Positions 51,240 through 63,507 of a stretch of 64,000 nucleotides of DNA are shown in pieces; position 1 is the first letter of the stretch, and each line of letters begins with the position of its first letter. The notes beneath the pieces were generated by a model. The model saw nothing but the letters and a program-made list of their open reading frames with translations, was not told where the DNA came from and did no database searches. Position numbers and translations under genes: made by a program. The stretch is from Sphagnum compactum (lineage: Eukaryota > Bryophyta > Sphagnopsida > Sphagnales), in contig OZ234497.1 in NCBI GenBank assembly GCA_965153455.1, forward strand, positions 9,114,001 through 9,178,000, in the 5' to 3' direction.

Positions 51240-52832
51240 AAGCTTCTCCAAAAGAGTTTTACAAAACATAATATTGTCTATTAACTTCATTTTCAAATGA
51301 ATTTTAACATATTGTAAACATGCCATCCAAACAGGGTGGGATGGAAAACGCGAAAAAAGGATGGGAACATTACACCTATCATAAAGCCTCCCCATTGTTT
51401 CACACAAAGTGCCAAAAATTGAACCAATTATCCAACTTTTGAAGCCCAATTGCATCCGCAGTCCTTTCATACCATTAGCATCAAATAGCGAAATAATGAG
51501 CATCCGTTTTTTCCAACAAGGTGGCATTCTTGTATTCATAGCACAAGGTCTTATGTTGTTTGTGCATCTTTTGTTTGATTTGTTGTTTTGTGTGTGTATA
51601 GATTGAATCTAGTGGAAATAACAATTTGTTCCCTATTGACCATTAGTTCACTTGGATCCCCATTACCACACATGATTTGCATTGTGTTCCAATTGGCTTG
51701 AGACCATGACACCCTTGAAGTTTGGATTAGGAACACCATTTTTTAACATCATCCTATTCAACTTTTGCCATAAAACACATTGAACATATGTGTTTTCAAA
51801 TTACATGTCACAAAGGGCAATCGTCATCACTTTACAATAGACTAGAAAATACGCATGGTAGGCAAGGGTTCTCCAATCTTGGACACATTTCACATGATCA
51901 AACATGATCCAAGGTATTTAAAAATCACCACCAAGCTACATTCATTTTATCAAGTCACATTTGCTATTATTTCCATCCATAGACATCTTGAACAAGAACA
52001 TTTTTTCTCCATAATGTTGTCTTGGAAGATAACTATCTTGAATGTAATCATAACCACTATTGGCCTTTGCCAAAATGCTAGAAATATATCCTTTGTTACT
52101 TGGACAATGTTTAAAAGATGCAACCATTTTTTAGCATTGGGAGAATAGAGGGTTGTGAACTTGTCCATCATTTTGCACAGTTTGTCTCCTTTTAGAGGTT
52201 CCACTAGCTTCTCACCATCCTCGTTAAATAAGTGTTGGGACAAAAAAAATTCTTACAACCAATGCAATTACTGACAAAGTGCGAAACACCTCTTCTTAGA
52301 ACAAGGCTTTGACTTGTTCAATGACTTATCACACCTGCCCTTTGCGACCAGATGCTCATGTGTACCTAGGTGAATTGTCACTTGAGTCAAATTTTCTTGC
52401 TTATGTACAAAGTAATACACGCGGTCTACACATGTGTTAATACAAAATGATTCAACATTGTAGGTTTTACAATGAGGCAGACTAGGAGTGAAATGATCAT
52501 TGGTGAAAACATGAACAATATCACCAATCAAGCAGTTTCATTGGGGCTACCTTGCGAAAAATAAGGTTGAAATCATTCTTGATGTTTATTATTTTGACCT
52601 TACACCAAGAATGGCCATCATATTTCTCGTCCATTCCTTGCATCTCACCAAAATGGTTGTGTAGATTATCAATTGGTGAGAGTTCAAAGAGAACATCCCC
52701 ATCAAATGTGGATGGAATGCTAGGAACATTTTCAATCTTGAATGTATCGTAGTTTAGTTTTCTCAATTTCAAGGTGGCATGGGGGGCAAAAGACATTGCA
52801 ATCCACCACACTAAGAAAATAAGGGGTAACAT
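51240..52832 (-). pseudogene. Decayed transposase-like gene, family T, copy B
   Basis: Minus-strand blocks in order are KLNYDTFKIENVPSIPSTFD and DVLFELSPIDN (52,832-52,521), TIHLGTHEHLVAKGRC (in 52,531-52,268), SQHLFNEDGEKLVEPLKGDK (in 52,243-51,950), then YDYIQD and FLFKMSMDG (52,127-51,942). After these come VYCKVMTIALCDM (near 51,800), VPNPNFKGVMV, SQANWNTMQIMCGNGDPSEL and MVNREQ (51,740-51,600), and QWGGFMIGV (near 51,380). Frame changes and stops separate the blocks. Each block has a counterpart in copy A (for example KIMTIAICDM, FPKPNFKGFMV), so the family is supported by two independent copies. The second putative acidic residue, D in the copy A block FMVDNA, falls in a deletion here (VMVSSQAN). 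The enzyme is inactive. Confidence 0.72.
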
Positions 52833-54154
52833 AGATGCAACCTATTGAATGGATTGGAGTGGAACATAAGAAGCAATAAGATTCAAAAGTGAAAAGTTAG
52901 AAGGGTGTATAGAAAATCTAACAATGTTTCGGTCCATCCTTGTTGGAAAAGTCACACAAGTTTATGAATGTAGTTTCATGATCTGAGAGACACCAATTGG
53001 TTTGTCCTTAACATGAGCACCATGGGTGGCAACATTGGCAATAAACACAATAGTGCTTGGTGTCAAAACAATGTTTTGGGAGAATTTTTGGGGAGATTTT
53101 CCCTAATGATCCTGAATCTTCCAACATTGAGAATGCATTACAATCCTTGGGCACTAGGAAGTGGAATCTAGTAGACAAATTTAATAACATTGTCATCACA
53201 CGTATTGTCCTTGCAAATGTTCATAGTTTCAGGTTGGAAACCAAACATTGCACAACAAACATTTTTCAATAACATGCATAATTCCAAAATCATTAGTGAG
53301 GAATGTCAATTCAAGTTTACCTTCAACATGAAATGTTGCCATTCTACAATGCAATCACAATATATCCTCCAAGAGGAAAGAAAGAGAAACTAGTAATTTT
53401 TTTACATAGTCCACATGTGTTATGTCTAAGGGGTAATTATTTTATCCGTGATACAAAAATTATTGTATTCAACATAAGTTGACCTTAAACCAACATGATG
53501 CAAGGTTACATCGACATCAAAAACAAACGTGATTGATGTGATGTGACAAGGCCAATGTTGATAACCTTGGCACGACCTTAACATTGCACCAACTAATGAA
53601 AAATGTTCAATTGACTCGAAAACATTGGATTTGAACTTGGCAAAATCATTGGAATGCAAAGAAGAACTGGCTAGAAGGGCTATGTGCACTAAGGTGGACC
53701 GATCAATGTGGGATTGTCCACCACTACCTTCTAACGCTTGTACATTGGCAATTTATTTGGAATTCACTCCTACTCCTAGGGATGGCTAGAGGCGGTTTAT
53801 TGAGTGTTTATCGAAGATGACGATGTGAGTTTATTTTCAAGGACCTGGGTTCCTAATGATGGGCACTCCCACTAGATAAAAAATTATGTTAATATTCTTC
53901 CCATGGAACAACAAGCTGAATATACCGTTCATATTATCCACTTACTTTCTGATTTCTTGCAATTGTGATTATGGGTTGTTATTAAGCTATGGTCCACCCA
54001 AGGGCATTGAAGAAGTTATTTTCGTTTGATCTCATTGGTTTAAGAATTCTAACAATTGAAGTTAGAATGCAATGATGTTCCACCTTGATTATCAAAATGA
54101 CACTCATTTTTTATAGGTAACTTAATACTAGTAAATATATTACTATCATTTGGT
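52833..54154. other. Upstream flank of family T copy B and intergenic
   Basis: The minus-strand frame near 53,000-53,100 reads HYCVYCQCCHPWCSC, a Cys-rich string that could be a zinc-binding N-terminus of copy B. Nothing else was recognised. Confidence 0.35.
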
Positions 54155-54218
54155 ATCTAGTGGTATGAACTTAAAGATCTTAATATGAACTTTAAGCTTA
54201 TTAAACATACCACTAGAT
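54155..54218. repeat. Small foldback, 13-bp perfect inverted repeat with inner stem
   Basis: ATCTAGTGGTATG (54,155-54,167) is exactly inverted at 54,206-54,218. Inside, CTTAAAG and CTTTAAG form a second stem. The flanking DNA repeats a TTAATATGAACTTAAAGAT motif several times, so the hairpin lies in a short local repeat cluster. It may be a MITE relic. Confidence 0.65.
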
Positions 54219-55999
54219 GTTAAATATGTTAATATGAACTTAAAGATGTTAAGATGAACTTAAACATGTCGTTAGACTCATGTTGTTATACTGAATTTAG
54301 GGCCAAATTAGAGTTCAATCTTAAGAAGGGATTAATTACCAACCCAACGAAACACTCGCTAACCCCAGATTGACATATAGGTGGATGAAATTTAGATGGA
54401 TGAAATTTAAAATACATCCAAAATATGGATGAAAATTTTCAATAATGAAAAAGAAAATAACGAATAAGGATGGGTGACGTGGCCTCACCAGCGTGCAGTA
54501 TTTGTGGAAAGCGCTCAAGGCCTTCATTCTCAAAAACCTTGAAAAAATCATTTGAAACCAATTTTATTAAAAAATATTTGGAAAATCAAGGGTTCAGATT
54601 TGACCCTTGGACCCCTTATCTCGAAGCTACCTTGAAGCATGCGAGCCTAACTCGCGTGCTGAGATTCATCACTCTCCAGCAGCTGCTGCAATTTCAAAAC
54701 GCTTGCAAAAATCACAATCTCGTTGTGCCTCATTTTGGGTGCCGCAGATTGGTGTTGGCAAGAAGGCTAGCAGAATCAACAGCTTGCATTGTGCATGTTT
54801 CAATAAGGTTTTTCATTCACCACGAGGTTGTTTTTGCCAGAAGAAAGAAGAATTATGGCCAAAAAGTCTTTTTGTTTGTTTACGCCTTTGTTCTTTGATT
54901 CTGGGTTTCGTTGCTGGTTGCTCACTCGCTCTGCTTCTTGTCTTCCATTTGCTCTGCTTCTCGTGCTCCTTACTCTTCTCGCTTACACCATTCTTCCAAT
55001 TAAGATAGCCCTGTTTTAACTCATTCAAATTGAATCCTACATTGTTCCAGAACCCCATCTAGAGCCTTGGGTGTTGTTGACTTTCGGCGGTAATGTCTGG
55101 GAGGTAGTTGTAGTACAATCATGCTTCCAAAACGGAAAATTCCATCCCCACCCACATGGCGCAAATCTCTATCTACTGTTGTGTACCGAATCCTTCGTGA
55201 AGGTCTTCAACATTGACTTGAAAATTTGCCACCTGCCACCGGTGTAAATACTAGCTAGCAATCTGTGCCACCAGCCACAATCTCTCTCTCCGCTGTGTCT
55301 TTTGTTTGTTATCGTGTGAACACTCCACTAACTAGTATTTCCACCCAAACAAACTTATGTGAAGTTCAATCCAGAACTCTGAAACCCACTAAACATGGGA
55401 TGTGGCCATTGGAAGAAAGTTGATTAGACAATAGGAATCTTCATCTTTGTCAAACATTCAATGATCAATACAAAGTTTGCTTGTGCAAGCATGCACATTT
55501 TAACAACACATTGTATCATAAAATGTTTTAGTCTGATGATATCTACAGCTGCAAAAATCAGAGCTGAAACAAAAATCAATACCTTACACCAAAGGTCAGT
55601 TTTGTCATTAAATAATCCTTAGAATTTTTGTGAAAATGTCAAGCTGATTTGTTGAAAACCATCATAATTATTGTAGGCTAAATCTGAATAGTTTCACTAA
55701 CAAATTCATTTTTTGAAAAAAAAATAGTGCTTTGCTACGTTGTGCACTACCAATGATGATTTGGTTTATTGTTTAAGCGGGTTTAGAAATGTTGTAGAGT
55801 TTAGGAATTTGTACAATGGGCATTTATACCATGCTTAAAATTTTAAATGTTCCTTGTGATTGTTTGATTTCTTAGTATCCCAGAAGACTACACTACTAGA
55901 ACTTTAAACATCTGCTAAACTTTAAAGGGTTTAAAGCAGTGCATAAAATTAGGTCTTTGAGGCAGAGTATGATAAACTGAGATTCTCTAATGACATATG
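54219..55999. other. Intergenic, nothing assigned
   Basis: The longest frame (54,470-54,898, plus) has no recognisable domain, its coding bias is unconvincing and it is overlapped by equally long frames on both strands. Confidence 0.4.
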
Positions 56000-58110
56000 A
56001 GTGAGTGGGAAAAATGAAGAGTTGCATGGGGCAAGGGAAACCTGGGCTGCAAGATGGCTTTGCTATCAAACTATGAAGAGAGGTTTGGCACCTGTTTACT
56101 ACCTTCCTGGGCTGGACTGCCTGTCAATTATCATGTTCAACAGCCTGAAAGGAAGAATGATGAACTTGGTCACTGTTTTTCACACAACACCACACATAGT
56201 AAGCATAATCTGCAGCAAATTTGAAAAAGGCCATGGTTAGAAAAAACTCAGCCTTTTTGGTGCTGTGTGGTCCTGGGGCCACAAGCTACTCACTCTCCTC
56301 CTACGTCATCTGCCAGTGATGTTTCTGTTGTTTCCAGGACTTGTGTTGAGCAGAGGTATGTGCACTGAACTGTTCCAGTTTCATATCTCACCTGTGGCCT
56401 CCACTCCATCTAACCAAACATCTGATTCAGATATGCCTCTAAGGATGTTGCAGACTCAGTGGCTTCAGAAGCTGCATGAGGAAGCGCCCATAAGAAGATG
56501 TCTTCTAAACGTTCGGTTCCTTTGATGCCTCAAAAGAGCCGGAGAGATCCTTTTACTGTTCCTTTAGCCCCTGCTACCCTCTGGAAGGGTTTCAGGTGGA
56601 AAGAATGGGTCAGACCCAACAGTGGAGAAAATGGTGAGGTACCAGCTCCACCAGCAGGGTGAGGTAGAGAACCAATCGAGCATGGTGGTGTCTGTGCTGG
56701 CAGGTCCACAGGAGTTTGCAGGCACTAGTAGGAGGAAAGGTGGCAAAGGGATGTCTCGAATTTTTGTAGTTGTTCTTGCTGATGGGGTGAGGTATGTAAC
56801 TTACTCACGTGTGCTCCCATCAGCCGGCCCTCAACCACACATTATCACTTCCTGATGTGCTGATTTCTTGTACAGGTTTAACTTCTCTCACCCTATCTCT
56901 CTCTCATATCCCCTCTTGCATGCAAACATGTGACTCTTGACTAGAACAGAATTTTTCACAATGGTGTGGTTTCAGTTCTTCCCTCCGATGTTGTCCTTTC
57001 CTCCTGGTTCTGAAAGTCCATATCTGGAAGTCTTTCTTTGACTTCAAGGAAAAGTTGTAACCTTTTTCCAGCTTTCTTAATTGTGAGTTTGGAGACTTCT
57101 TGATTCTCATAGATCTACGTCATTAAACAATATAAGGTTTAAACTGAAGGAGCTACGGCATGGTTCCCAGTCATTAATGTGTTCATGCTTGAGTTGTGGT
57201 GTTGGTGTGCAGGATTCTACATGGAAATTTGTTATCAGGAAAATGCACATCAATGTCCATATCTACACTGCAAGATTGCATGATGTGGTGCACCTTGCTG
57301 GTTTGTGAGTGCTCTACTCAAAAACACTTTCTTGCAGCTCCAATTGGTTCATGTCAAGAAGCATCAGAATTGAAGACCCGTCCTCTGAAATTTGAGATCA
57401 AATTACCTGTGAAAACTGATTCCCTACCACCTTTAGCTCAGGATTCATTGTACAGGCCTGGTCCCCACCCATAGGGAAGATGCGAAAGTGGTTATGGATT
57501 ACCTGTAGGCACATGTCATCATGCTCTTCTTTCACTGTTAAGCAGACTTTTTGGGCTTTAGAGCAAATAATTTTCTCTCATTTGATTCTGGGAGGTTTGA
57601 GGGTAGATTTGTGGTGTAAAGAAATTTGCATAACAGTTTTAAGCATTTAGCACTGATATGGTGGTGCCCTAGTTTGTGAATGACATGTTCAGATATACTC
57701 TTATATTCAACCTGGATGGACATTCTTGCACTATACATTGGGTCATGGGTTGGTCAAGAAAAGTTTCGAATCCTATCTTTGTCTAGTGGCTTCATTGAAT
57801 GTTATGTGGAAGTGCAGTTGGCTTTGTCCTTACATGCCCAATTCTTAGATACCACCTCTAACCTCTTGGGTCTTTTAGGTGTAGCTGATCAGGTCTTCAA
57901 GCTGCTGTTCAAAAGGTGGACAGTAGTTGAAGACCTGAGTATGAGGTGAAATGTGGACTTATAAGGTGTGCTGGAGGTTCAAGAGCTGAAAGGCAAATCC
58001 TTTGAATATGAGGAGAAGCTCTATGTATATTTCTCTGGTCCCAAGCTTCACTGTACCTGGGTCAGCCATACTTGCCTGCAAATGGTCAAACTGTCAGGTA
58101 TGAATTCTTA
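56000..58110 (+). other. Coding-like fragments, unassigned, probably a gene relic
   Basis: The base composition is less AT-rich than the neighbouring tracts, and several plus-strand segments read like exons. They include 56,039-56,210 (MALLSNYEERFGTCLLPSW), 56,495-56,650 (MSSKRSVPLMPQKSRRDPF and on), 57,212-57,300 (DSTWKFVIRKMHINVHIYTA, followed by a GT) and 57,680-57,949 (frame with YVEVQLALSLHAQFLD). Stops interrupt the frames between the segments and I do not recognise the family. It may be a pseudogene or a spliced gene whose exons I cannot join. A transcript alignment would settle it. Confidence 0.25.
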
Positions 58111-60746
58111 ATAAGTCAAGTTGCATAATGTCTTGTAAAGCTTTTCCAGGTTTCCCAGTGTCATAATCTTGACCATGGCTTTGGGTCCAAGGACCTTTCA
58201 TTCTCTTGCTCTTCTGACGTTTAGAGCTAGATTTTCAGTGCTTCATCATCTGCTGCACAATCTGAAATTTCTCTGCCTTAACCATACACAGCTCACATCC
58301 TCAAAAAGCTCAAATTACTTCGAACAACTTTGCAACAGTCCCTCACGTTTGCTACAAATGTGTGGCCAACGAATGGTAAAACCTTTTTGGATCCTCACTG
58401 ATGATGCTACATCAGAAATCTGAAAAATAAACACACATGGGTCTGATAGATGTCCACTATCACTCAAAAAATTTGTGACCATGTATTAACCTTTTAAGTA
58501 AACAGAATGAAGACTTTTTTTTCACTTAAGTTGAAAGTGTAAGAATAAACAACTAGCATTGTCATAAACATAGATCTAAAACTAGTAGCAAAATGAAGGG
58601 TTAGCATGCTTGAAGCACTCCATGTGCAAATGCTAATCTCAAAGCTCTGCAAATCACTTAAAAGAAGAAGTTTCCAATAGACTCATCCCACCCACTAAAA
58701 TTCTGAGTCTTAGACAGTTGGTTTAAAGGTACTCTACCAAATATTTGGGCTTCTTAATCAACTGCTTTTCATGGGCTACCCTATTTGGTTTTTCAGATTC
58801 GTCTTTAAAATGAAATGAAGAGTGCAATAAGATATATTCCAAAACCCTAAACCTCATGTGAAACTTCAACCATAGGGTTGTCACTTGTCACATGTGTGCG
58901 CATCTCACACTGAGTTCATTGTTGTGGTTGCTCAATAGTAGTTTCGAGAGGAACCATGTGGTATGAAAACCAATTCAATTCTCAAATTCATATCCAAATT
59001 CCAACGGTTTTGAATTGCAAAATTTGTTTCCCCCAACATGCATTTGAAAGTTGAGAAAATTATATAGTACATATACACAACAGAAACGTTTGTAATCCTC
59101 CTTTATTAGCTTATGTAGACTTGATACCAGAACAATGTGGGAAAAGGTGAACTCATTGGTGCATGACCCACTGACCCTAAACTCTAATGAGAATTCAAAG
59201 CAGCTTTCATACTCACCAGAACAAGGTTCAAGACTTTTTCTTGAAATCAAAGAGAAAATTCTGGATAAGGACTGAAGAACCGGGAAGGACCAAAAAACAC
59301 TGAATGAAGACCGAAAAAAACAATAAACTAGCAATATGAACAAAAGTGGCAGTCTCTTGTTCAGGAACCATCAACCATAACATGCATGACATCAACTTAT
59401 TTATCACAACTTCCCCAGTGACCTGATCAACTCCCTACATGACAAAATGTTGACATGAGTAACAAATTGAGCACAAATCCTGAATTCCAGAGTTCTGAGA
59501 GAGTTGTCCCCAAGAAAGAGTGAGACAATTACACTAAATGAGAGCCCAATAGAGCTAAATACACAGTGAGTTGCAGATCCAAAACTCCAAGTTCACATTG
59601 ATTTCGGAGACGGCAACAATTGGCCACCCTCACCCTCACGAAGGAAACTCCACCAGAAAAAAACAAAGAAAAGAAAACATCATCTAAAGAGTATAGAGGT
59701 CCCATGGAATATATGCAATTGCATTGGCATATCTTCCTACACTGGAAAGTTGGGCCTAGACCACTTTAAAGAGCATGAAGATTGGGATCAAATTGTCTAG
59801 ATTGCCTCAGATCTACAACAGAAAAATAACCCTGGGGGAACTTCTGTCATATGTGAAGAGAAGCCAGTTCCGCATGGTACCTGATTGAAAATCTCAGGAT
59901 TTTCAGCTCGCCAAGTGCAATGGTTAGCACTTGCAAAAATCTAATGTCCACAGTCAAACACTTAGTTCACAATAGCTGCCCACTCCACCTAAACATAAAA
60001 CCATGTCAGACACCTTCACTAGATAGATGTGGTGACAGAAGTCCCTCATATGGTCTTGCTGCTGATCAGAGCACTGCCATGTGAAGTGTGTTGTTCTGCA
60101 GTCCACAGAGGTCATAATCATTCCAACCAGTTGAACAACCTCCATTCCCACATGTCCAATTATGTTCCACACTCTTGTGGTGCTGGGATTGTAAAAGCTC
60201 CGCAGTACAATAAAAATTCAACCAATACAACCTACTGCAAATCCCTCCCTGTTTGATTTCTCTGCTCCACACAGACATGCAGATGCTACAACATACCCAC
60301 ACATGTGGCTTCAATCAATTGAGGACATGTACATCCAGCCCTACATACACAAATACTGTAGCATAACAGAGTGTGATATTGATCCAAGCTACTGCGATCA
60401 TCTGTGCACGACACTGACACACAAGTGTTGCAACTTTTGGAGCTCAGAATGCATCATGAATTTCCTGAAAAAATTCCACTCAGGTGGCTTTTGGAAATCC
60501 CATCTTCAGAGAACTCTGGAGTGAAAAAAATCCCCCAGCTGCTTTCAGATACCAGAGGCAAAAGATAATATACAGTACAGTGTGAAAATGCAATACATGT
60601 TCATCATCATCAATTTCATTAATCACATTTGAACGAAGTTGTTAGCTCACTGAAAGTGGAGGGGAAGATCCTTCCTCCAAGGTGCTTACTTGCCAAGAAA
60701 ACCTGCCAAAAAACTGTCTATAAGTTCAATTTATTCAACCTTGATC
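58111..60746. other. Intergenic downstream of the RGP gene
   Basis: It holds the second copy of dispersed repeat S. No gene was recognised; open frames at 58,975-59,343 and 60,029-60,314 lack domains. An AATAAA in the minus-strand sense at about 60,730-60,735 could be the polyadenylation signal of the RGP gene. Confidence 0.4.
59348..59440. repeat. Dispersed repeat S, copy 2
   Basis: It matches 8,551-8,650 in the same orientation (TTGTTCAGGAACCATCAACC through CTCCCTACA). It lies about 1.4 kb downstream of the stop codon of the RGP gene. Confidence 0.6.
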
Positions 60747-60765
60747 GGGGGGGGGGGGGGGGGGG
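60747..60765. repeat. 19-nt poly-G run
   Basis: This homopolymer of 19 G lies 49 bp past the stop codon of the RGP gene, within its likely 3' UTR (a C-run in the transcript). Its exact length may be an assembly estimate. Confidence 0.95.
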
Positions 60766-60813
60766 TGTACACTGAAAACATGAGGACATCCGCCTCCAGC
60801 CTACAAGGACTGC

Positions 60814-61947
60814 TCATCTAGGGCTGAATGTTTTCCAGGCCTCGATCCAAGCCTCCATAGCCGCAGCAAGCTCCAAGAAAACAGGATCCACAGACGATAA
60901 TCTCGACCTGACTTGCTTGGCAATATCAAGGTAACAGTCCTCCACCGTCATGGCATTACCTGGTAATCGGAGCGACTGGAAGAATGGAACAATGCGGTCC
61001 AGTAACAGAAGCCCCTTGTTGTCCTTGTGCAGAGCTTCGAGACCGCGCTTAGAGCTGCTGTTATGCCAAACATACGGTAAGCCGGACTTCACTCCGTAGC
61101 CAAAGTGATCGCAAATCGATTTGGAGCAGAACCCGGCCCAGATATCGTCAATGCTATTGCCCCTGAAGACGGTCCCGTTTGTTGTGTTCGCGCTGATGAA
61201 TCCTTTTATCGGTGGCGTGAACATTGCGGCTCCGATGAGCGTCTTATCGAACGCCAGGTTGATACTACTCATGGAGTACATCACATTCTGCGGCACCGTG
61301 ATGACGGCGTCCACGTACCTCCGGTTGCTTTCCTCCGCCTTGGCAAGCAAGGTGTTAGCATCATAATCGGGCGCATTGAGCCACAATCCGTGCGAGATCG
61401 CCGTCGGCACACCTTCACGCAAGCTGAACGGATAACCCCGCACGAAATCTGCTCCATCTCGGTAAGGATCATACAAGGTATTGAAGAAGAAAGGAGTAGC
61501 GGGAGTCTCCAAGTTACTCACATGTTGTCGCAATGCATCCACAATGAACCCCGTCGACGGATCTACCGCCGGCACGCAATCATCATCCAGACAAAATATC
61601 CACTTCTTCTTGGACACCAGGTATCCGAAGCTCTTGCACGCATTCCCACTCAAGCTCCGCAACAACGACGACGACGTTGCTGCTGTCAGCTTCCGCCCCA
61701 AAACCCTGGCCACATCCGCAGCCGTATACACCTCGGCATCAAACCCCGCCGGCACTTCCATGGCCTTCTTTTTCTGATCCCCGCCCCCGACTTCGCCTCC
61801 ACTCCCTCCTCCTTGCAGGATGATGATCAAGTGAAACGGCTGCAGCGAAAAACGCCATGACTCCAAAAATGAACACAAGTCGCCACTCCTTGCTAAAACT
61901 ATCACATCCACATCACCGGCACAACCAGCCTGCTCTCCTCCCCCCAT
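60814..61947 (-). CDS. Reversibly glycosylated polypeptide / UDP-arabinopyranose mutase-like, class 2
   Basis: This is a 377-aa single exon. The RGP/UAM family interconverts UDP-arabinopyranose and UDP-arabinofuranose at the cytosolic face of the Golgi, supplying arabinan synthesis. Seen here are VDVIVLARSGDLCSFLESWR (13-32), LVSKKKWIFCLDDDCVPAVD with the DDD metal/nucleotide motif at 121-123, NTLYDPYRDGADFVRGYPFS (156-175), HGLWLNAPDYDA, IDDIWAGFC and GVKSGLPYVWHN. R170 and R177 keep the spacing of the two functional Arg of rice UAM1 (R158, R165). The YVWHN and VEDCYLDIAK tail resembles RGP4/RGP5-type (class 2) more than RGP1; class 2 mutase activity is not established for all members. A Gly-rich loop (46-57) replaces the usual acidic loop, and the family's usual GRYDDMWAGWC block reads GNSIDDIWAGFC here. 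Confidence 0.9.
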   Translation of the reverse strand: MGGGEQAGCAGDVDVIVLARSGDLCSFLESWRFSLQPFHLIIILQGGGSGGEVGGGDQKKKAMEVPAGFDAEVYTAADVARVLGRKLTAATSSSLLRSLSGNACKSFGYLVSKKKWIFCLDDDCVPAVDPSTGFIVDALRQHVSNLETPATPFFFNTLYDPYRDGADFVRGYPFSLREGVPTAISHGLWLNAPDYDANTLLAKAEESNRRYVDAVITVPQNVMYSMSSINLAFDKTLIGAAMFTPPIKGFISANTTNGTVFRGNSIDDIWAGFCSKSICDHFGYGVKSGLPYVWHNSSSKRGLEALHKDNKGLLLLDRIVPFFQSLRLPGNAMTVEDCYLDIAKQVRSRLSSVDPVFLELAAAMEAWIEAWKTFSPR

Positions 61948-63507
61948 CTCCTCCGCCTCCTTTCGTCTCTGCTTCCTTCAGAATCGCTCGAGAGAGCTCC
62001 TTGTGCAGCAAACCGTGCAATGAGACCAGAAGCCGTGCTTGTGTCAGGATTCGAGCTCGCCACCTCCTGTCTATAGTGACCGTGAATGGACAAGCCGAAA
62101 TAGGTCTCAAATATTAATCAAAGTCCAAACCCAAAAAAAAGGGGGAAAAAAAAAACCCCTCACGCCCCCAATAGAAGACCTAGTTGTGCTTGCCCCATAC
62201 ATGCTTGGTAAAACCTAAAATGTACATGCATGTCTACTATCTTAGGGCAATAACAATTTTTATAACATAAAAAACAACAACAATACAAACAAATTAATCA
62301 GTTAAATTTAATTTCATTATGATTTTTGCTATTAAATCTTCATCAAAGCATTATTGAAATATTTAAAATAACATCAAATTGATTTTTTAAAATTTATATC
62401 TCAAAAATTTAATTTATATTAAAATTGACATATTTTATTTTAATCAATTCTGGCATAATCTTTCAAATCAATTTTTTAAGGATTTCATTTTAATAAGCTT
62501 TAAAGGAATTGGAACTAAAATTAGTCATAAGAATTGTTTTTTACATTTCATGCTGATATGAAACCTTGTGGTACAAAAAAACCAAGTGACAACCCAACAA
62601 AATTAAATGATATAGAGGCACAATTAAATCAGTTACCCAGCATTCATATTTTGAGAATTCATATTTTTGAGAAAAAACTGAACAAGTACATGTGTAGACT
62701 TCAAAACAACCCATCAATTGGATGGGTGCACTCAAAGTTTACACATGTGCGTCCATTAGCTTGGGACAATTAAAAAAATAAGGAAAGGAAAAGATTGACC
62801 TAATTCTTGCTTTGATTCCTCATTGGGCACAACCTTCAAGCAAGGCCTTTTATTTTATTTAATGCCTGTTATTGTGGGTGTTTTGTATATGTAAGTACCT
62901 CTTTAGGGCTGGAGTGAATAAACAGCCACTAGTTCACCAGTTCAGGATGAGGCTGTTTAAGCCGTTTTGGGGATGAACCAAAAACACATCCTCTTCCCCT
63001 GCCCAGGGATTTTTCAGCCCGTTCTCGGTCCCAAAATTTTTCCCTCCTACCTCCCTCGCCTCATTTCCCGTTCATTCCATCTCCAAGGCTCAGGAGAGCT
63101 CCCCAGCATAAGTAGCACAGAACTTTGACAAAACGTGAAACACAAGGCTTGAGGAAGGTGGAGAGCTCAACATTGAAAGAACGTGGAAAGGAGAAGGTAT
63201 GAAAAGAAGAAAGGTAAGCCTCCCTCCCTTCTTTGCATTTTCTTTTCTTTGTGTTTTTTTCTTTTTTTTCTTTTATGCTTGAGAAAAAAAAGACATCATC
63301 ATTTTCTTCTTTCATGTGTTTGTTTCCTACCTACCAGACCCCCTCCTACCTCCCTCCTACCTACCTCCCCCTCCTGTCTTTTTTTGTGCTACTGTTGCAG
63401 CAAAAAAGGTGATGGCAATTTGTTCCCATCGCCTTCTTCTCTAATGGTGTTGCAATGAAGAATACAAGGGCAGCTTGCTGCTCTTGCTTTCTCTTCTATG
63501 TTTGAGA
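61948..63507. other. RGP promoter region and AT-rich intergenic
   Basis: The first 200 bp upstream of the RGP start codon are GC-rich and pyrimidine-rich, fitting a leader and promoter. From 62,220 the DNA is AT-rich and nothing is recognised. Between 63,200 and 63,380 there are pyrimidine-rich tracts with CCTACCTCC repeats. Confidence 0.4.

Noticed and set aside
54470-54898. 142-codon frame beginning MGDVASPACSICGKR
   Set aside because: The start looks zinc-finger-like, but no second Cys pair follows and no family is recognised; overlapping frames are equally long.
61105-61860. 251-codon plus-strand frame
   Set aside because: It is an antisense shadow of the RGP gene, open because of its GC-rich codon usage.
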